This document shows positions 47,889 through 56,580 of a stretch of 64,000 bases of DNA, in pieces. The stretch is from G963677085 sp963677085 (GTDB lineage Bacteria; Planctomycetota; Planctomycetia; Pirellulales; Thermoguttaceae). The stretch covers positions 1,736,001 through 1,800,000 of the forward strand of contig CAXXFH010000004.1 in the NCBI GenBank assembly GCA_963677085.2, written 5' to 3'. The number at the start of each line of letters is the position of its first letter. Position 1 is the first letter of the stretch. Position numbers and translations under genes: made by a program. The notes under the pieces were generated by a model that worked only from the letters and a program-made list of their open reading frames with translations, had not been told where the DNA came from and did no database searches.

Positions 47889-48269
47889 ATGACATTGCTA
47901 CGTGACACCTTTGACCGAGTATGTCAACCTGAATCACATTGGTACGTGAGGGTTGCGGCTGCCGTGGGTCTCGGCCTCGTCGTAGCCATGTTTACTGTGT
48001 GGAAATTCGGACAGGCATACTCCGTTTTCGAGACGGCTGCCACATTCGTTTTATCCACTGCCATCACGACCGTACTGGGCCTGCTTCTCGTTAGGGCTGA
48101 CACGGTCCGTCACCGGGTGCATGCTGGCCAGCCAGTCGGCGTTCTGTCGCGTCTGTTTTTTGGCGCAGGCATTCGGTCGCTCTTTGCTTGGCTAATTGTG
48201 CTCCTAATCGTCGGCTTTCCGTTAGCCATCTGGCTCGGCACCATGACGTCGAGCATGCCGGCCGGCTAG
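47889..48269 (+). CDS. Small three-helix membrane protein, unknown
   Basis: 126 residues, ATG at 47889. Three hydrophobic segments: VRVAAAVGLGLVVAMFTVWK, FETAATFVLSTAITTVLGLL and SLFAWLIVLLIVGFPLAIWL. A basic cytoplasmic loop follows helix 2. It lies 61 bases after the previous small membrane protein and may be co-transcribed with it. No family recognised. Confidence 0.6.
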   Translation: MTLLRDTFDRVCQPESHWYVRVAAAVGLGLVVAMFTVWKFGQAYSVFETAATFVLSTAITTVLGLLLVRADTVRHRVHAGQPVGVLSRLFFGAGIRSLFAWLIVLLIVGFPLAIWLGTMTSSMPAG

Positions 48270-48370
48270 TGTAATCTGGCGAAAGGGACGTAATTCTGCG
48301 TATGCCACTGGCTCTGCCAATGCCTTTGGCCACAGAATTCTTCCTCGCTGCACTCGTGCTTTATCAACTC

Positions 48371-48476
48371 TTATTGACGCTTGCATAGCTAATGAACGGA
48401 AGGCGACCAACGGTAGCCTGGGGCCCCAGACGCTCGGCTTTCCGAAGCGGATCATTTTCCGTGCAAGCATCAATAA
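48371..48476. repeat. Foldback (MITE-like) element, copy 2 (most complete)
   Basis: 106 bases with terminal inverted repeats TTATTGACGCTTGCA and TGCAAGCATCAATAA (14 of 15 pair). A perfect palindrome CTGGGGCCCCAG (48418-48429) lies exactly at the centre, so the whole unit can fold into one long imperfect hairpin. Oriented opposite to copy 1 at 9530. Lies in the 729-base gene-free region 48270-48998. Confidence 0.75.
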
Positions 48477-48494
48477 ACTTGGGGTTGTAGGTGC

Positions 48495-48561
48495 CATGTC
48501 CACGCTTGCGTGGACATGCTGAAATCGCGAGACACATGCCCACGCAAGCGTGTGGGCATGG
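48495..48561. repeat. Inverted REP pair, family A
   Basis: CATGTCCACGC-TT-GCGTGGACATG (48495-48518, perfect) facing CATGCCCACGCAAGCG-TGTGGGCATG (48535-48561, with a 2-base insertion). The GTCC/GGAC change in the left copy is matched on both arms, a compensatory pair. Confidence 0.85.
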
Positions 48562-48579
48562 CCCCCCATTTCCTAGTTT

Positions 48580-48675
48580 CCTGCATTAATAATGATCGCT
48601 TCGGAAAGCCGAACGCCTCGAAATCCAGGCTCCCGTTGGTCGCCCTCGTTCCACAAACAATGCAGGACGCAATAG
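48580..48675. repeat. Foldback element, copy 3 (decayed)
   Basis: Contains GCTTCGGAAAGCC (48598-48610), AATCCAGGCTCCCGTTGG and CGCC in the same order and spacing as copy 1; both termini are degraded (AATAATGATC and ATGCAGGACGCAATAG). Confidence 0.6.
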
Positions 48676-48998
48676 TCCATTCATTGCGTAAGCCTCTTTG
48701 GCGACGATTCCACCGCCCGGTTTCGGGATCGCTTACAGTCGCCAAACAGACATCCCGCTACTGGTTTTGAAACCGTTTCTTGAGCGGATATTCTTTGCGC
48801 GATAATCCCCTCGCCCCGACCCCTCTTCTGCCAACCACGGCAACATCTCCCCAATCCTTGCCACGCCGCTGCAACTGAAGTAGGCTGCACACGTGGCGGC
48901 GCGTTCGAATCGCCTGTCGCCGCAAGACAAGACTCGCAGGCAAGTCACATAGGTCGCAAGACGACATGCAATGCGTCAGACTCAATGGAGACCGACAC

Positions 48999-51900
48999 AT
49001 GATGGCCGACAAACGCCTACACCCCGAACGACGCGGCGGAGTTATCTTGACTTGCACGGTCATCGTCCTGGCGATGGTTTCCGTGGCATCGGCCGACGAT
49101 GTCGTTCCGACAAACAGCCTTGTCGGACGACCGGCCCCCGGCCAGAGCCTGCACCTGGTTTCGCCACTCGAGCTAGGCTCGTTCGTTCAACCGGCTGGCT
49201 GGCATTTGGAGAAATGTGGCACACGCCGGTCCGAGTCGCCAGTCGCCGCGAAACTCGGACGCGACGCCCTCGTGTTCTTCGGCACGGCCACCGGCGCAGG
49301 TAAAGGTGACTTCGCTATCGGTCAGCGCGTACCCGGCGAAACGCTCGCCTTGGGCTGTTGGGTGTATCTGTCTGACAATGCGAATGTCAAATCCGTGGGG
49401 TTCCAGATTCACGACAACGAGCAAGAAGTGCTCACCCAGCTTGTGCCTGCCGACTGGACCGGATGGAAGTGGATCGAAATTCCGGTAACGACCGAAGCTC
49501 TCAAGCAGGCTTATCCCCAACCGCAAAAGAATAAACGGCCCGACATGCCCATCCAGGGAGTGCATCTCGTCTGGTGGACGAAGCAGGCGGGCCCGAGCGA
49601 CTTGGCGTTCGATGCGGTCGTCGCCAAGGTGGCTCGCCCCGACACGTCACGCAGCGGACCGCTTCAGGTGAGCGTGCTCGGTTCGCCCGACGTGGCCGTA
49701 AACCGGCCCTACGGCGGTTCGCTGTTGCTGAGCAACGAATCGAACGAAGCCGTTGCGGCACAGATTGTGTGCTCGCTCCAGCACGATGGTCGGCTGTTCA
49801 ATAAGCCTACGCCCGATCCGCTTAACGGCACGGACCATGCCCTCGGCGCCCGCAGCTGGACAGTCGCCGAGGGCCGCACCATCGCCGAAAACACGCTCAC
49901 CGACGGTCTCGACTACACGCACGCCGCGACTCCCTACCGAAACGATTCCTGGGAAACCGATCAGTACGTCGAACTGGATCACGTCCGCAACATCGCGGCT
50001 ATGGGTTGGCAGTCGGGCGATGCGAATTGGATCTGGAAGGTCAATGTTGCAGGCTCGATAGACGGGAAGACTTTTTCGCCGGTCGTCGACTTACAGGGCA
50101 TCGACATGCGCAAGAAATGGGGCACACAACGCTTCCACACCTTCGAGCCCTTTTCGGCCAAAATCATCCGGCTGCACTATCACTGCGACGGCCAAAAGGT
50201 GAACGTCTTGCGGATGCCCAGCCGGCTTTATGTTTGGGACGGCGTGGCCGACGAACAGCTCAAACTGGCCAAGGCCGGCCGCGAATTGCAGCGCATCGAC
50301 CTTGCTCGGACTATTCCGCTCGGATCGTTCGCCGTGGTCAATCTGGAGTTTGCACCGAAGCTACCGCCGGGCCAATATCTGCTGGCAAGCAAAGTAACCA
50401 CCGCCAAGCACGTCGTTCTCGATGCCCAGCCGGTGTTCGTCGAACCGGCATGGCTCGACGGAGTCGACGCCAACTCGCGTTTCGGCCTAAACGCCGCCCG
50501 TTCGTCGCTGGCCCAAGAGAATCGCAAGCTTGGCATCGGCTGGGTTCGATTCGAGAACTTCAAATGGCCGTTCGTTTCGCCGGCGCCGCATGAATACGCG
50601 TTCGACGGCACCACACTGCCCTGGGCCGTGAACCTCGATCAGATTACCGAGGAGTACCGCGCCGCCGGATTGCACATCTTGCCCATGATGTTCCTCACGC
50701 CCACCTGGGCCTCCGGTGCCGACGACTCGGTACCCAACAATGTTCGACTTGCGCGGCCGCCAAAAGACTATGCCGACTTCGGCGAATTCGCTTTCCAGTC
50801 GGTCGCCCGATACGGCTCCAAACGAGTCGATCCGTCGAAACTGAAGACCAAGGATCAGCGCAGCGGCCTGGGTCGTATCGAGGTCTTCGAACTGGGCAAT
50901 GAACCGAATCTGAACCCACTCCGCAACGAAGCCAAGCCGCCAACCTGGGGAGCGTGGACCGGCACGATGAGCCAGTGGTGGGAAATGTGGCGGCGAGGAG
51001 CAGAGGCCGTCAAACAGGCCGATCCCGACGCGGTCGTCTCCAGCCCAGGCTTCGCCGGCATGACCAGCGAAATCGTCGATCAGATGCGAGTCTTCAAATA
51101 CGCCGACGGAAAGTGCCCACTCGACCTGGTCGACGTGATCAGTGTCCACTTCTACTCAGGCCGTACGCCACCGGAGATCGCCACGCGCGACGCCAACAAC
51201 GCCCAGGGCTACGAAGTCTCGTTCGTCGAACATCTCAAACGCTTGGTCGAGTGGCGAGATCGCTATCAGCCGAACGCGCCGATCTGGATGACCGAGACCG
51301 GTTACGACACGGGCGGACCGATCGGCACCAACGAGCGAACACAAGCGGCCCGATTGCCTCGCGTGGTCGCCCTCTGCCTGGCTAACGGTATCGACAAGGT
51401 CTTCGCCTATCGCGAATCGGGCTCTACTCCCAGCCAGCACGCGGCCGCCGGCGTTTTACGCAACGACTTCAGCCGCAAGCCGTCGTGGTACACCTACGCA
51501 ACGCTCATCCGCCAACTCACCGGCGCCACGGCCGGACATCGGCTGCCGCACCCACTCGACCAAGTTTGGTTGCAGACCTGGCAGCGCGACGGAAAGACCA
51601 TGCTGATGGCCTATTGTGTCACGGGCGAAGCAAAACTCGGAATCGAACTGGGCAACGCGACCGTTACCGACGCGTTTGGCGGCGTCACCCAAGTCGAGTC
51701 GACCGGGGAACTGCCCCTCTCGGAGTTTCCCGTGTATCTGAGCAATCTCGCGAACGAAGGGGCTCTCACGCCACTGGTGCGCGAGTCGGAATTGCAGGAA
51801 CAAAAGCGACAAAGACTCCGCGAGGCGGAAGCGCGGCGCACGATCTACCTATACAATTTCGGCGACGCAACCGAACCGGTTGCCACGAACATCGGCCGGC

Positions 51901-52292
51901 TGCGCTACTACACGCCCGTTGCGGCCAATTGCCTCTACACGCCCGAAACCGGGTTCGGCTTCGTCGGCCAAGCGGCCACAAAAAACGACTTCCGCCATTG
52001 GGCCTCGTCCGATCTGGAGAAGTACTCGGTGAAGATCGACAAGGGCCAAGTATTTCGGTTCGACGTCAAGCCGGGCACGTACGAGTTGCGCGTCAACGCC
52101 CAGCCGTGGGGACCTTCGGGCGATCTGCTGCTTACCGGCGCCACCGGCGGTCCGATCCGGCTGATGGTCAACAAAGGCACCGGCGAAACGGTCGTCCAAA
52201 AAATCACCGTGGCCGGCCGATCACTCCAAATGGCGGGCACTTACCAACACCTGCTACGGTGGCTTGTTTTCGAGGAGGTTTCGGAGCCGTAA
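48999..52292 (+). CDS. Large secreted glycoside hydrolase-like protein (clan GH-A type)
   Basis: 1097 residues from ATG at 48999, with GGAG 8 bases upstream (a second ATG follows directly). Signal sequence about residues 15-33 (VILTCTVIVLAMVSVASA). Residues 35-210 look like a carbohydrate-binding or jelly-roll domain, and 210-460 a beta-rich linker. Residues about 480-850 form a TIM barrel: FELGNEPNLNP places the acid/base Glu at 635, and WMTETGYDTGG the nucleophile Glu at 766, the GH39/GH5-like arrangement. A further beta domain near 935-1095 resembles a malectin or lyase-type carbohydrate module (YLYNFGDATEPVA ... FRFDVKPGTYELRVNA). Substrate unknown. No hydrolase family can be fixed without a search. 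Confidence 0.75.
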   Translation: MMADKRLHPERRGGVILTCTVIVLAMVSVASADDVVPTNSLVGRPAPGQSLHLVSPLELGSFVQPAGWHLEKCGTRRSESPVAAKLGRDALVFFGTATGAGKGDFAIGQRVPGETLALGCWVYLSDNANVKSVGFQIHDNEQEVLTQLVPADWTGWKWIEIPVTTEALKQAYPQPQKNKRPDMPIQGVHLVWWTKQAGPSDLAFDAVVAKVARPDTSRSGPLQVSVLGSPDVAVNRPYGGSLLLSNESNEAVAAQIVCSLQHDGRLFNKPTPDPLNGTDHALGARSWTVAEGRTIAENTLTDGLDYTHAATPYRNDSWETDQYVELDHVRNIAAMGWQSGDANWIWKVNVAGSIDGKTFSPVVDLQGIDMRKKWGTQRFHTFEPFSAKIIRLHYHCDGQKVNVLRMPSRLYVWDGVADEQLKLAKAGRELQRIDLARTIPLGSFAVVNLEFAPKLPPGQYLLASKVTTAKHVVLDAQPVFVEPAWLDGVDANSRFGLNAARSSLAQENRKLGIGWVRFENFKWPFVSPAPHEYAFDGTTLPWAVNLDQITEEYRAAGLHILPMMFLTPTWASGADDSVPNNVRLARPPKDYADFGEFAFQSVARYGSKRVDPSKLKTKDQRSGLGRIEVFELGNEPNLNPLRNEAKPPTWGAWTGTMSQWWEMWRRGAEAVKQADPDAVVSSPGFAGMTSEIVDQMRVFKYADGKCPLDLVDVISVHFYSGRTPPEIATRDANNAQGYEVSFVEHLKRLVEWRDRYQPNAPIWMTETGYDTGGPIGTNERTQAARLPRVVALCLANGIDKVFAYRESGSTPSQHAAAGVLRNDFSRKPSWYTYATLIRQLTGATAGHRLPHPLDQVWLQTWQRDGKTMLMAYCVTGEAKLGIELGNATVTDAFGGVTQVESTGELPLSEFPVYLSNLANEGALTPLVRESELQEQKRQRLREAEARRTIYLYNFGDATEPVATNIGRLRYYTPVAANCLYTPETGFGFVGQAATKNDFRHWASSDLEKYSVKIDKGQVFRFDVKPGTYELRVNAQPWGPSGDLLLTGATGGPIRLMVNKGTGETVVQKITVAGRSLQMAGTYQHLLRWLVFEEVSEP

Positions 52293-52409
52293 ACGTCGGC
52301 CGTCGAAGACGACTTCGTGATGCTGGCAGGCATCTCTCCCAAGTCGACTGCATTCCCACCCAATGGCTTGTCAGTTCTACCGATCTACCGGTCAACACCG
52401 CAAAAGATG

Positions 52410-52437
52410 TTGCCGTGCGGCGGCGGACTGGTATAAT
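52410..52437 (+). promoter_or_regulatory. Extended -10 promoter of the ABC/Gld-like operon
   Basis: TTGCCG (52410-52415), 16 bases, then TGG-TATAAT with the -10 at 52432-52437. It is the same arrangement as at 35027-35054. It predicts a leader of about 340 bases before the ABC ATPase start. Confidence 0.6.
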
Positions 52438-52517
52438 GCGCGGTTTTAGTCGAAACCCGTCCAGGAAAAGGGCACCACGGTTTTCACGAGGGAACCATCG
52501 TTGTGCTTCGAGTGGTG

Positions 52518-52549
52518 GCAGGTTGGCTCGAAAGCTAGGCCCAACCTGC
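52518..52549 (+). promoter_or_regulatory. Leader stem-loop in the ABC operon 5' region
   Basis: GCAGGTTGG (52518-52526) pairs perfectly with CCAACCTGC (52541-52549) around a 14-base loop. It lies about 80 bases after the predicted transcription start. No T-tract follows. It might be part of a structured leader; I recognise no riboswitch class. The rest of 52293-52785 has no gene. Confidence 0.4.
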
Positions 52550-52785
52550 AAGTCGCCCAAGAAAAAGAAGACCAAAGCCGAGCAGATTGCCGTGGTCTTT
52601 CGCAGTCCACCCGTTTCTCCCCACTCTCCTAACCGAGAAAAGCAAACATCAAGCGTTTCGCAAAGGGAATCATGCTGCCGGATGTAAACGGCCTTACGGG
52701 AACCTCCCTCGGCATCCCGTCTGCGTAATCGCCCGAACCATTGCCGAGCCTCAATTCGCATCCAAATATCAGGGAGCTACTGTCC

Positions 52786-53535
52786 ATGAGTAGTGACCAA
52801 CGTCCCGCCATGATCGAAGCCCTCGGGCTGAGCAAATACTATGGCGACTTTGCGGCCATCGCAAACGTTTCTTTCAAGGTACACCAGGGCGAAGTAGTCG
52901 CCTTCCTGGGGCCCAACGGTGCCGGGAAGAGTACGACCATGAAGCTGCTGACCGGCTATCTGGCCCCCTCCGACGGCGAGGCGTTTATCGCCGGACACAA
53001 CATGTCCGACGACCGTCTGGCCGGTGCCAAGCGGCTTGGCTACTTGCCGGAAAACGGCCCCCTCTACCCCGACATGACACCCCGGGCCCTGCTGCAGTTT
53101 TTCGCCACGGCTCGGGGACTTTCCCCGCAACGAGCGAAACAACGCATCGGCGAGGTCGTTGAGTTGTGTGCCCTGGGTAGCGTGATCGGCAAGCCAGTCG
53201 GCAAGCTTTCTCGCGGTTATCGCCAACGGGTAGGCATGGCCCAGGCCCTGCTGCACGAGCCCGACGTGCTGATCCTCGACGAACCCACCGCCGGCCTGGA
53301 TCCTAACCAGATCCACGAAGTGCGCGAAACGATTCGCAAGCTAGGTGAAAGCAAGACCATCCTGCTGTCGACCCACATCCTTCAGGAAGTCGAAGCCATG
53401 GCCTCGCGCGTGCTGTTTATCAACGAAGGACGTTTGATCTACGATGGTGCCTTCAGCGATCTGGCCACCGACGGCAAGTCGCTCGAAGAGCATTTCCGCG
53501 AACTCAGCGGAGCCAAACAACCCATTTCGGCCTAG
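52786..53535 (+). CDS. ABC transporter ATPase (GldA/NatA-like)
   Basis: 249 residues from ATG at 52786, with GGGAG 9 bases upstream. Hydrolyses ATP to drive the membrane partner encoded next. Walker A GPNGAGKST (42-50), signature LSRGYRQRVGMAQALLHEPD, Walker B VLILDEPTAGLDPNQ and switch His in LLSTHILQEVEA. The subfamily is that of ABC-2 exporters and the GldA component of gliding-type systems. A REP pair separates it from the permease by 143 bases, but strand, spacing and family pairing support one operon. Confidence 0.93.
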   Translation: MSSDQRPAMIEALGLSKYYGDFAAIANVSFKVHQGEVVAFLGPNGAGKSTTMKLLTGYLAPSDGEAFIAGHNMSDDRLAGAKRLGYLPENGPLYPDMTPRALLQFFATARGLSPQRAKQRIGEVVELCALGSVIGKPVGKLSRGYRQRVGMAQALLHEPDVLILDEPTAGLDPNQIHEVRETIRKLGESKTILLSTHILQEVEAMASRVLFINEGRLIYDGAFSDLATDGKSLEEHFRELSGAKQPISA

Positions 53536-53558
53536 CACTTTGTCAAACCTAGAGTGAT

Positions 53559-53621
53559 GGGTGCCACGAGCAGCTTGCATGCCCCTGTTCGGCACTGGCT
53601 TACAAGCAGCCCGTGGCACCC
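53559..53621. repeat. Inverted REP pair, family E, inside the ABC operon
   Basis: GGGTGCCACGAGCAGCTTG ... CAAGCAGCCCGTGGCACCC between the ATPase and permease genes. In the transcript it would form a hairpin that could separate expression levels of the two genes. Confidence 0.8.
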
Positions 53622-53678
53622 AATCGAAACCTCACAACACTTCAGCCAAATGAAGTAAGCGTGTAACAAGGGAAAGCC

Positions 53679-56501
53679 ATGAACACGAACGTTCTCCGTG
53701 CGGTCTTTACGCGAAACTTCGTCGCCTATTTCGCGTCGCCCACCGGCTACGTATTTATCTGCGTCTTCGTGCTTTTAAGCTCGATAGCCGCATTTTGGCC
53801 TCACGAATTCTTCGCCTCGAACCTCGCGAACCTTGAGCAGCTCAACCGCTTCTTCCCGTTGATCATGCTGATCTTCATTCCGGCGATCACCATGAGCGTT
53901 TGGGCCGAGGAACGCCGCCAGGGAACCGACGAGTTGCTGCTGACCGTGCCGGCCGGCGACCTGGATATCGTGCTTGGCAAATACCTGGCCGCCGTGGCCA
54001 TCTTCACCGTGTCGCTGTTATTCTCGCTGGTCTGCAATTTCTGCGTGCTGGCCTACTTGGGCAATCCCGATGCGGGCCTCTTTGTGGCCACGTACCTTGG
54101 CTACTGGCTTGTGGGCTTGGCGATGCTGGCCGTCGGCATGGTAGCTTCGTTCCTCACGGCAAACCTCACGGTGGCCTTCGTCCTGGGAGCCCTGTTCAAC
54201 GTGCCCTTGGTAGCCCTGATGTGGTCCGACGTGATCGTCGACGATCGCGCTGCCCGCGTGCTTAAGCAATGGAGCATTAGCGCCCATTTCAACGACTTCG
54301 GCCGCGGCATTATCAGTCTCTCGGGCTTGGTTTACTTCGGCACGATCCTTGTGGTGATGCTCTACCTGTGCATGGTGCTAATCGGCCGCCGCCACTGGGC
54401 CCGGGGTCGCGACTGGCCCGTAATGGCCGGCCACTTCCTAGTCCGCACGTTGGCCCTGGCCGTGTTGGCCGTAACGGCCACGATTTTCTTCCACCAGTAC
54501 GATGTCCGACTGGATGTGACCGCCGAACGACTCAGCTCGCTATCGCCAAAGACAGTCGACCTGCTGGGCAACCTCGACCTGAAGCGGCCCGTGCGTGTGG
54601 AAGCCTTCATCAGCCCGGAAGTACCTGAGAGCTACGTCCAGACCCGGCTTGATGTGCTCAACATGCTCCAAGAGCTTCAGGCCTACGGAGGCAGTGAAGT
54701 CATCGTCCGAATTCACAATACAGAGCTTTTCTCCGAAGATGCCGCCCGAGCCGAAGAACGCTACGGCATCACGCCGCGGCGCGTGGTCTCAATGGACCGC
54801 GGTACACTCAACGAAGATCAGATCTTCCTCGGTGTGGCGTTCACCTGCGGTCTAGACAAAGTCGTGTTGCCGTTTGTCAATCGCGGGATTCCCGTCGAGT
54901 ATGAACTGGTCCGCTCGATCTGCACCGTAATACAACAAGAGCGTAAGAAGATCGGCATCCTCAAGACCGATGCCCAGCTTTATGGCAGCTTCAATTTCCA
55001 GACGATGTCGTCCTCGCCCAACTGGCCGATCGTCGACGAGCTGGAGAAGATGTACGAGGTGGTCGAAGTCGACCCTGCCCAACCAATCACCGAACGCTAC
55101 GACGCCCTGCTGGCCGTGCAGCCCTCGTCGCTGGGACCAGACGAAATGAAGAATTTCATCGCTGCCGTGAAGGCCGGCCAACCCACGGCGGTCTTCGAGG
55201 ACCCATTCCCCGGCTTCGCGGGCAATGTGCCGGCTACCTCAGCTCCACGGCGCCCGCCCGGCGGGATGAATCCCATGATGATGCAACGGCAGCAAGCCCC
55301 GCCGAAGGGAAACCTCGCCGAACTGTGGAATCTGTTGGGTGTCGATTTTTCGGGTGATCAGATCGTCTGGCAAGACCACAACCCCTACCCCAAACTGGGA
55401 CATTTACCCAGCGAGTTAGTCTTCGTCGACGACGAAGCGGCCGCCCCCAAGGCATTCAATCAAGACAGCCCGATCAGTTCCAAGCTAGAACTGTTGCTAT
55501 TCCCTTTCCCCGGATCGATTTCCAAACTCCCCGGCTCGAAGCTGGAGTTTGAAGAACTTGCTCGCACGGGCGAAAGCACCGGCACGGTCGCCTTCCGCGA
55601 CATGATCAGCATGGGCCCCTTCGGCCCCAGCGGTGGGCTGAACCCCAACCGCCGCCACGACACCACCGGTTTGCCGTATATCTTGGCCGTACACATCAAG
55701 GGCAAATTGCCCGCCGAAAAGCCCATGGCCGACGACGAAGCCGAACACGCCCACGAGCATGCTGACCATGACCACGCCGATCACGATCATGCCGATCATG
55801 ATCACGCGGATCACAGTCAAGACGCCACCGATGGTGGTGCCAAGCCCGATGAGTCGAAGCCTCAGGACGTCGATATCGACGTGGTCGTGGTGGCCGATAT
55901 CGACATGCTCCACCGCGAGTTCTTCAATCTGCGAGAACAGGGCGACAACCCCGAAGTCGGCATCGACTTCAACTTCGACAACGTCACTTTCGTGCTCAAC
56001 CTGCTCGATGTGCTGGCCGGCGACGACCGTTTCGTCGAGATTCGCAAACGGCGACCGAAGCACCGCACGCTCACCCGCATTGACGAACGCGTAGAAGATG
56101 CTCGTCACGAAACGACCAAGGCCGTCGACCGCCTGCAGCTTCAGTTCCAGGAGGAACAGGAAAAGGAGCAGGAGGCGTTGAACAAGAAGATGGACAAGCT
56201 GCGCGAAAACCTTCGCGAGGAAAAGCTCGACGATCAGGAGATTCTCCGTCGCGTAGCGTTGGCCTTGAAAGTCGCCCAAGATCGTCAGCAAGCGACCGCC
56301 GAGCGGCTCCAGCAAGAACTCGAGCACAAGGTCAAGCAGATCGAGACCAAGCAGGCGTTGGAGATTCGCCAAGTGCAAGACGGCTACAAGTTCTGGGCCG
56401 TGGTGCTGCCACCGATTCTGCCACTGATCCTGGCGATCATCGTGTTCTTTGCCCGTCGTGCCGCGGAACGCGAGGGCGTTTCCCGCAATCGGCTGCGGTG
56501 A
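53679..56501 (+). CDS. ABC-2 permease fused to a GldG-like domain, with His-rich insert and coiled coil
   Basis: 940 residues, ATG at 53679. Residues 1-245 are an ABC-2/GldF-type permease with six helices (TGYVFICVFVLLSSIAAFWP ... LLFSLVCNFCVLAYLG). From about 250 a GldG-type domain starts (VRLDVTAERLSSLSPKTVDL ... RPVRVEAFISPEVPESYVQT), running to about 670. At 685-715 is a His/Asp-rich repeat (HEHADHDHADHDHADH), a likely metal-binding segment. Residues 800-895 are a charged coiled coil, and the last helix (WAVVLPPILPLILAIIVFFA) anchors the C-terminus. The GldF and GldG roles, separate in Bacteroidetes gliding systems, are fused. Here the system probably acts on an envelope substrate; motility is not implied. 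Confidence 0.85.
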   Translation: MNTNVLRAVFTRNFVAYFASPTGYVFICVFVLLSSIAAFWPHEFFASNLANLEQLNRFFPLIMLIFIPAITMSVWAEERRQGTDELLLTVPAGDLDIVLGKYLAAVAIFTVSLLFSLVCNFCVLAYLGNPDAGLFVATYLGYWLVGLAMLAVGMVASFLTANLTVAFVLGALFNVPLVALMWSDVIVDDRAARVLKQWSISAHFNDFGRGIISLSGLVYFGTILVVMLYLCMVLIGRRHWARGRDWPVMAGHFLVRTLALAVLAVTATIFFHQYDVRLDVTAERLSSLSPKTVDLLGNLDLKRPVRVEAFISPEVPESYVQTRLDVLNMLQELQAYGGSEVIVRIHNTELFSEDAARAEERYGITPRRVVSMDRGTLNEDQIFLGVAFTCGLDKVVLPFVNRGIPVEYELVRSICTVIQQERKKIGILKTDAQLYGSFNFQTMSSSPNWPIVDELEKMYEVVEVDPAQPITERYDALLAVQPSSLGPDEMKNFIAAVKAGQPTAVFEDPFPGFAGNVPATSAPRRPPGGMNPMMMQRQQAPPKGNLAELWNLLGVDFSGDQIVWQDHNPYPKLGHLPSELVFVDDEAAAPKAFNQDSPISSKLELLLFPFPGSISKLPGSKLEFEELARTGESTGTVAFRDMISMGPFGPSGGLNPNRRHDTTGLPYILAVHIKGKLPAEKPMADDEAEHAHEHADHDHADHDHADHDHADHSQDATDGGAKPDESKPQDVDIDVVVVADIDMLHREFFNLREQGDNPEVGIDFNFDNVTFVLNLLDVLAGDDRFVEIRKRRPKHRTLTRIDERVEDARHETTKAVDRLQLQFQEEQEKEQEALNKKMDKLRENLREEKLDDQEILRRVALALKVAQDRQQATAERLQQELEHKVKQIETKQALEIRQVQDGYKFWAVVLPPILPLILAIIVFFARRAAEREGVSRNRLR

Positions 56502-56580
56502 AAAGAAAGTGGTCAGTGGTTAGTTGTTAGTTGAATTATCAATCCCCGGTTATTAGTCATAGATCTTGTGAGGAAATAAA
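56502..56580 (+). repeat. Spacer tract GTGGTCAGTGGTTAGTTGTTAG
   Basis: Purine/T-rich words that are the reverse complement of the ACTAACCACT words before atpD and atpC. It ends in GAGGAAATAAA, the ribosome-binding site for the DUF4340 gene. Confidence 0.65.

Noticed and set aside
51485..52687. 400-codon plus-strand frame overlapping the glycosidase
   Set aside because: It is an alternative frame of the real gene, with Arg/Gly-rich shadow composition.
55740..55815. Cluster of GATC sites, possible replication-control region
   Set aside because: GATC arises from alternating Asp-His codons in the His-rich segment of the permease; no other origin features.
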